The notes under the pieces are model-generated. The model was not told the DNA's origin. It saw only the letters and a program-made list of their open reading frames with translations, and did not search any database. Position numbers and translations under genes: made by a program. Shown in pieces: positions 60,359-64,000 of a DNA stretch of 64,000 bases. Location: NCBI RefSeq assembly GCF_002786325.1, contig NZ_PGTB01000008.1, positions 1 to 64,000 of the forward strand, in the 5' to 3' direction. How positions within the stretch are numbered: position 1 is the first letter of the stretch; each line of letters opens with the position of its first letter. Source of the stretch: Pseudooceanicola lipolyticus. GTDB lineage: Bacteria; Pseudomonadota; Alphaproteobacteria; Rhodobacterales; Rhodobacteraceae.

Positions 60359-62263
60359 GTGAGAAACCCATTCCGCATAAGAGCATCCCAGCGTTCGGTG
60401 AGTGATGAACAGTTCGTCAGACTGTTCGGGCCTGGAGCTTTGGATGTCGTCGACGACAAAGAAGATCCGTTTTCCGGACTAGTCTTCTTTCGAAGCGCTC
60501 CTGGGGGCGGAAAGACAACCTTGCTGCGAATGATGCTGCCGCGCCCGCTCGAGCTCGTTGTGTCGTTGCGGGAAGATCAGCAGGTCAAGCCAACGTTCGA
60601 TGTCTTGAGTAATCTCGGTGCCGTAGATGAAAACGGAGCCAAGTTGCTTGGTGCCATGATTTCGTTCTCGACAGAGTATCAAGATTTGGCGCAGATCGAT
60701 CGCGGCAATGGGTTATTCAGATCGCTTCTGGATTCTAGAATCGTCATCGCGACGCTCCGATCACTCCTTGATCAAAGTGGACGACTATATCCGGATGATC
60801 TGAAAACATTGCGAGTCACTTGGGAACCAGAGTCTGGAGCAACTGTGCCTGCATCCGCGAGTGGAACAGAGCTGTTCGAATGGGCTTCTGAGATCGAACG
60901 CAATTTTTATGACACGATGGATGATCTAGGGGAGCCAGATGCACTCCAAGGTGGCCATACAAGGCTCGACAGTCTCAAGTGGTTTGCCCGGGCGAGAATG
61001 TTCGATGGGCGCGGAGAGGTTCGGTCCCGACGAATTCTCCTTTTCGACGAACTTCAATTCTTGGACAATGCGCAACGCAAAAGTCTGATAAACCTTGTAA
61101 CCAATGCACGGGAGCCCTGCGGTATTTGGATTGCCGAGCGCCTCGATGCGATGAGCCACCAAGACTTGTTGACCGAAGGTGCCTTGGAGAAACGCGATTA
61201 CGACTCCGTCATCCAGCTTGAAACACAGTGGTCCGGAAAGCGGTCATCTGGTTTCACGCGATTTGCCGAGCAAATTGCCAATCTCAGGGCATCCAAGGCG
61301 GACGGTTTTGAAGGGAGAGAGTTCTTCCCTTTGGTAGCAAACGAGGAAGAGCTGGCGCAAGGTGAGAATAGATACGGCGAGAAGTCATCCGAGATCGAGA
61401 CGCGACTTGTCGAGAAGACCGCCGGTGATAGCCGCTATGAAGAATGGATTTCTGCCGCTCGAGAAGATCGCAGAGATGCGATTTCATCAGCTATTAAGTG
61501 GCGGTCCACAGAGATCCTGATCGAGCGGGACCTAAGGCGGAGCCAGGCGTCATTCGCATTCGACGTTCTGCCGGCTGATGAACTCGATGAAAAGGAAAAG
61601 GCCGTTTCGAGGGCCGCTGAGCATTTCCTAAGAACCGAAATGGAAACTCCGCTGTACTTTGGAAAAGACACGCTAGCGGCAGTGGCGAGTTCGAACATCG
61701 ATCAGTATCTTGAGGTAGCTGGAGCGTTGTTCGAAGAGATTTCTGCAAAGATCACCGGTCCAAGGAGCATTCCGCGTTCGTTGTCAGCAGAACGACAGGA
61801 TGCGATAATTCGTGAAGTCGCCGAGTTAAGATGGGAAGGCTTGGTCCGGCGCCTGCCCCAGGGCTACGATGCAAAGAGATTTCTGGAAGCTCTTGGCAAA
61901 TACTGCCGTGATCAGACCTTTCGCCCAACCGCTCCCTATATGCCGGGAGTCACCGGGTTTGCGATATCCATGCAGGATCGAAATACGCTGGCAAATGAAG
62001 ATGAAAAAAAGATCAAGCATCTTCTTCAATTGCGAAATGTCGTCACTTCCCTAGTTGCGCATAACTTGATTACCCCGCATTTGGATCGGAAGGCGAAGGG
62101 AAAATCCTACATGGTTTTCTATCTGAACAGATTGCTATGTGTGAAATTTGGCCTGCCGCTTGGATATGGGGGCTGGCGTGAGCAATCGCTTGGAACACTT
62201 CATCGCTGGATGGAGCTCGGCGACATAGGGGAGCAGTCGGACAGGGAGCCGAGGCTTGTCTAG
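60359..62263 (+). CDS. P-loop (ORC/CDC6-like) ATPase
   Basis: 634 aa. Walker A APGGGKTT is at 47-54 after a conserved MRNPFRIRASQRSVSDEQFVRLFGPGALD start, and Walker B RILLFDELQ has Asp230-Glu231. The rest is helical, with a possible winged-helix end near residues 540-600. I recall similar proteins annotated as ORC-CDC6-family AAA ATPases next to phosphoribosyltransferase-like genes. It may be the DNA- or invader-sensing component. GTG at 60359, 2 bp after the upstream stop. Confidence 0.7.
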   Translation: MRNPFRIRASQRSVSDEQFVRLFGPGALDVVDDKEDPFSGLVFFRSAPGGGKTTLLRMMLPRPLELVVSLREDQQVKPTFDVLSNLGAVDENGAKLLGAMISFSTEYQDLAQIDRGNGLFRSLLDSRIVIATLRSLLDQSGRLYPDDLKTLRVTWEPESGATVPASASGTELFEWASEIERNFYDTMDDLGEPDALQGGHTRLDSLKWFARARMFDGRGEVRSRRILLFDELQFLDNAQRKSLINLVTNAREPCGIWIAERLDAMSHQDLLTEGALEKRDYDSVIQLETQWSGKRSSGFTRFAEQIANLRASKADGFEGREFFPLVANEEELAQGENRYGEKSSEIETRLVEKTAGDSRYEEWISAAREDRRDAISSAIKWRSTEILIERDLRRSQASFAFDVLPADELDEKEKAVSRAAEHFLRTEMETPLYFGKDTLAAVASSNIDQYLEVAGALFEEISAKITGPRSIPRSLSAERQDAIIREVAELRWEGLVRRLPQGYDAKRFLEALGKYCRDQTFRPTAPYMPGVTGFAISMQDRNTLANEDEKKIKHLLQLRNVVTSLVAHNLITPHLDRKAKGKSYMVFYLNRLLCVKFGLPLGYGGWREQSLGTLHRWMELGDIGEQSDREPRLV

Positions 62264-62276
62264 CGAGGTCACTATC

Positions 62277-63386
62277 ATGCGTTGGGACCCCTATATCTTC
62301 CGTCAGGGTGAGGATTTTGATGCCTTTTGGCAGAAATACGCAAATGAACCTTCCAAGCGTTTCTTGTTTGTGCTTGGGCGTGGGTACGACCCGAGGGCTC
62401 TATCTGTTTTGGATAAGATCGTGGAGTTTGGTGGGGAAGTCGATGTTTGGTTGCTTGCCTTCGACAACGGCTTCCAAGACAGCGAATTAAGAATCCAGCT
62501 CACTCTCGAAAACGTTAAAAAACTCGAAGCTTTGGTCGGCGCATCGAAGATTCGCGAGATTGAGGTCTCACTCGGACGCTCCGGGAAAGGTAACGCCACT
62601 TCTAGGAACGTGCGGCAGGCATTGCGCGCCGCGGGTTCTTTGGGCGTGTATACTGACGTTGTGGTGGACATTAGCGCTATGCCCAGGATGGTGGCGCTAA
62701 CGGCGGTCGCATCTCTGCTCCACGAGCTTGACAAAATGAGTGTAGATGGACCGGACGTAAATCTCCATGTGACGACCGCCGAGAGCGTGTCGGCTGACAT
62801 CGGCGCCGCGCGAGGTACGCTCCGTGATGACGTCACCAACGTGATCGGTTTTGGCGGGCAGCTTGATAGTGAATCGACCGATCAGATTCCTCGGGTATGG
62901 TTTCCGGTGCTCGGCGAACAGCAAGGAATTAGGCTGTCGCGCATCCGAGACAAATTGAACCCTGACGAGATTTGCCCCGTGATCCCTTTTCCAACTAGAG
63001 AACCACGACGCGGAGACGAGATCATTCGGGAGCATCGGCAACTCTTGTTCGAAGAGTTCCAAGTCGAACCAGGCAACATTCTAAGAGCATCAGAGTATAA
63101 TCCGTTCGAAGCTTACAAGCAGATATTTGCCGCCATGGACCGGTATCGGCGGGCACTGAGCGAACTTGGCGGTTGCAAGGCTTTCGTGTCACCATTATCT
63201 TCCAAGCTTTTATCGGTCGGCGCCTTGTTGGCGTGCTATGACCATAGGTACGGGGCTATCGCAGGAGATCGTATGTCAGTGGGTGTTTTGTATGTAGAAA
63301 CAGCAGACTACTCCGATCCTGTCATAGAATCAGACACGGAGTACCAGCTCTCATCTATGTGGCTTCGTGGGGACTGGGAACGATGA
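62277..63386 (+). CDS. unknown protein with RGYDPR and DISAMPRM motifs
   Basis: 369 aa, no characterised family recognised. It begins with LFVLGRGYDPRALSVLDKI (about 31-48), a Rossmann-like first strand and loop. VVVDISAMPRMVALTAVAS (about 128-146) follows, placed like the DxTGGTK motif of CARF-type nucleotide-sensing domains, though it is not that motif. A C-terminal domain contains SKLLSVGALLACYDHRYGA. ATG 62277 has GAGG upstream; a TTG at 62256 also opens the frame. Its stop overlaps the kinase start (ATGA). Possible nucleotide ligand sensor; inference only. Confidence 0.7.
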   Translation: MRWDPYIFRQGEDFDAFWQKYANEPSKRFLFVLGRGYDPRALSVLDKIVEFGGEVDVWLLAFDNGFQDSELRIQLTLENVKKLEALVGASKIREIEVSLGRSGKGNATSRNVRQALRAAGSLGVYTDVVVDISAMPRMVALTAVASLLHELDKMSVDGPDVNLHVTTAESVSADIGAARGTLRDDVTNVIGFGGQLDSESTDQIPRVWFPVLGEQQGIRLSRIRDKLNPDEICPVIPFPTREPRRGDEIIREHRQLLFEEFQVEPGNILRASEYNPFEAYKQIFAAMDRYRRALSELGGCKAFVSPLSSKLLSVGALLACYDHRYGAIAGDRMSVGVLYVETADYSDPVIESDTEYQLSSMWLRGDWER

Positions 63387-64000
63387 TCGACGACAAGAAA
63401 CAGGAAGCCATCGGGTTACGGGCCATGGGAACAGGCTTCGTGGCCATGGATGTTGTGGAGGGCCTTGAGGCGACCTTTGCTTCGGCAGGCGGTTCGTGCG
63501 GGAATGTTATGGCCTTGTTGAGCTGGCTGGGTTGGGATTCGTTTCCTGTGGCGCGACTTGGATGTGATGAACCGGGAGACTTCGTTGTTCACGACCTTCA
63601 GTTCGACGGCGTTAAAACTGACTTTGTATGGCAAGAACAGTCGGTCTCCACGCCAGTTGTCGTTCAGAAATTCAAGGTAGATGCTGAAGGCCACAGGTCA
63701 CATCGTTATGTGTTGACTTGCCCGGATTGCGGCGGTTGGCTTCCAAGGTTCAGATCAACGACGATCCGACAAATCCAGCCGGTATTGGATAGTGATTGCG
63801 TTCCCGATATCTTTTTCTTTGACCGCGTGTCTCCGAGCGCCCTGAAGCTTGCCTCTTGGGTACGCGAAAGTGGAGGTCTAGTCCTCTTTGAGCCGTCTTC
63901 CATAGGGGATGAGAGCCAATTTCAAAAGGCAATAGATGTTTGTCACGTCCTAAAGTTTGCCGAAGATAGGCTCGGTCACATCAATGAAATCCGTGATCTC
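63383..64000 (+). CDS. PfkB-family kinase-like protein, cut by the window end
   Basis: First 206 residues of an open frame that continues past 64000. The N-terminal PfkB signature is present: SAGGSCGNVMALLSWLGWDSFPVARLG (GGSxGN at 36-41), then the DEPGDFVVHDLQFDGVKTDF and FFFDRVSPSALKLASW strands. A CPDCGG sequence (Cys113, Cys116) sits where sugar kinases have a lid or loop, suggesting a small zinc site. The ATP-binding GAGD motif would lie beyond the window. It would phosphorylate a sugar or nucleoside. ATG overlaps the upstream stop. Confidence 0.75.
   Translation, partial: MIDDKKQEAIGLRAMGTGFVAMDVVEGLEATFASAGGSCGNVMALLSWLGWDSFPVARLGCDEPGDFVVHDLQFDGVKTDFVWQEQSVSTPVVVQKFKVDAEGHRSHRYVLTCPDCGGWLPRFRSTTIRQIQPVLDSDCVPDIFFFDRVSPSALKLASWVRESGGLVLFEPSSIGDESQFQKAIDVCHVLKFAEDRLGHINEIRDL

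Overview
The window reads as part of a large plasmid of a Rhodobacteraceae-like alphaproteobacterium. The grounds are a complete RepABC replication and partition cassette with its antisense RNA, a DUF1403/ScpB pair, VirD2/VirD4-type transfer genes, high GC and the general look of the proteins. No rRNA, tRNA or CRISPR array was seen. The genus cannot be fixed from this sequence alone.

Region 1 (1-18.4 kb) is a catabolic island. Together its genes can account for every step from cyclohexanol to central metabolism. SDR alcohol dehydrogenase makes cyclohexanone. A Baeyer-Villiger monooxygenase makes epsilon-caprolactone. An HSL-type hydrolase opens it to 6-hydroxyhexanoate. An Fe-type alcohol dehydrogenase and an aldehyde dehydrogenase carry this to adipate. 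A class III CoA-transferase gives adipyl-CoA. Acyl-CoA dehydrogenase with ETF, a fused hydratase/3-hydroxyacyl-CoA dehydrogenase and a 3-oxoadipyl-CoA-type thiolase finish the beta-oxidation to acetyl-CoA plus succinyl-CoA. IclR and AraC regulators and a 4HBT thioesterase accompany them. Decayed IS110 and IS5 copies (6.7-8.9 kb) split the island, and the IS5 remnant supplies the stop codon of the hydratase/dehydrogenase.

Region 2 (18.5-41.3 kb) is plasmid backbone and accessory functions. It starts with an intact IS3-family element. Then come a 723-aa ParB-like protein, a run of small DUF proteins each behind a GC-rich hairpin, a ParDE module, a strawberry-notch methylase-like/helicase protein, a Toprim protein and a DUF2493 protein. 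The repABC cassette follows, with a ctRNA between repB and repC and two identical parS-like palindromes after repC. Next are a second, damaged ParB-like gene, a tyrosine recombinase with a dif-like site upstream, DUF1403, ScpB and an HTH/PIN toxin-antitoxin pair.

Region 3 (41.3-50.4 kb, minus strand) is a six-gene, end-overlapping type I restriction-modification operon: half-size specificity protein, HsdM, HsdS, a TIGR04141/DUF6119-like protein, HsdR and a YgjP-like metallopeptidase. A palindrome overlaps its promoter and start codon.

Region 4 (50.9-57.1 kb) is a mobilisation module: DUF736, a small protein, a VirD1/MobC-like accessory protein, a VirD2-like relaxase and a VirD4/TraG coupling protein. 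A candidate nic site lies 40 bp upstream of the first mobilisation gene. No VirB secretion genes are in the window.

Region 5 (57.3 kb to the window end) is the most unusual part. It is a tightly packed operon of an SIS-HAD fusion, a phosphoribosyltransferase-like protein, a P-loop ATPase, a protein with a DISAMPRM motif, and a PfkB-like kinase carrying a CPDC insertion, cut by the window edge. It does not match any characterised system known to me. From gene content and location it looks like a nucleotide- or sugar-phosphate-based defence or conflict system; that function is inference.
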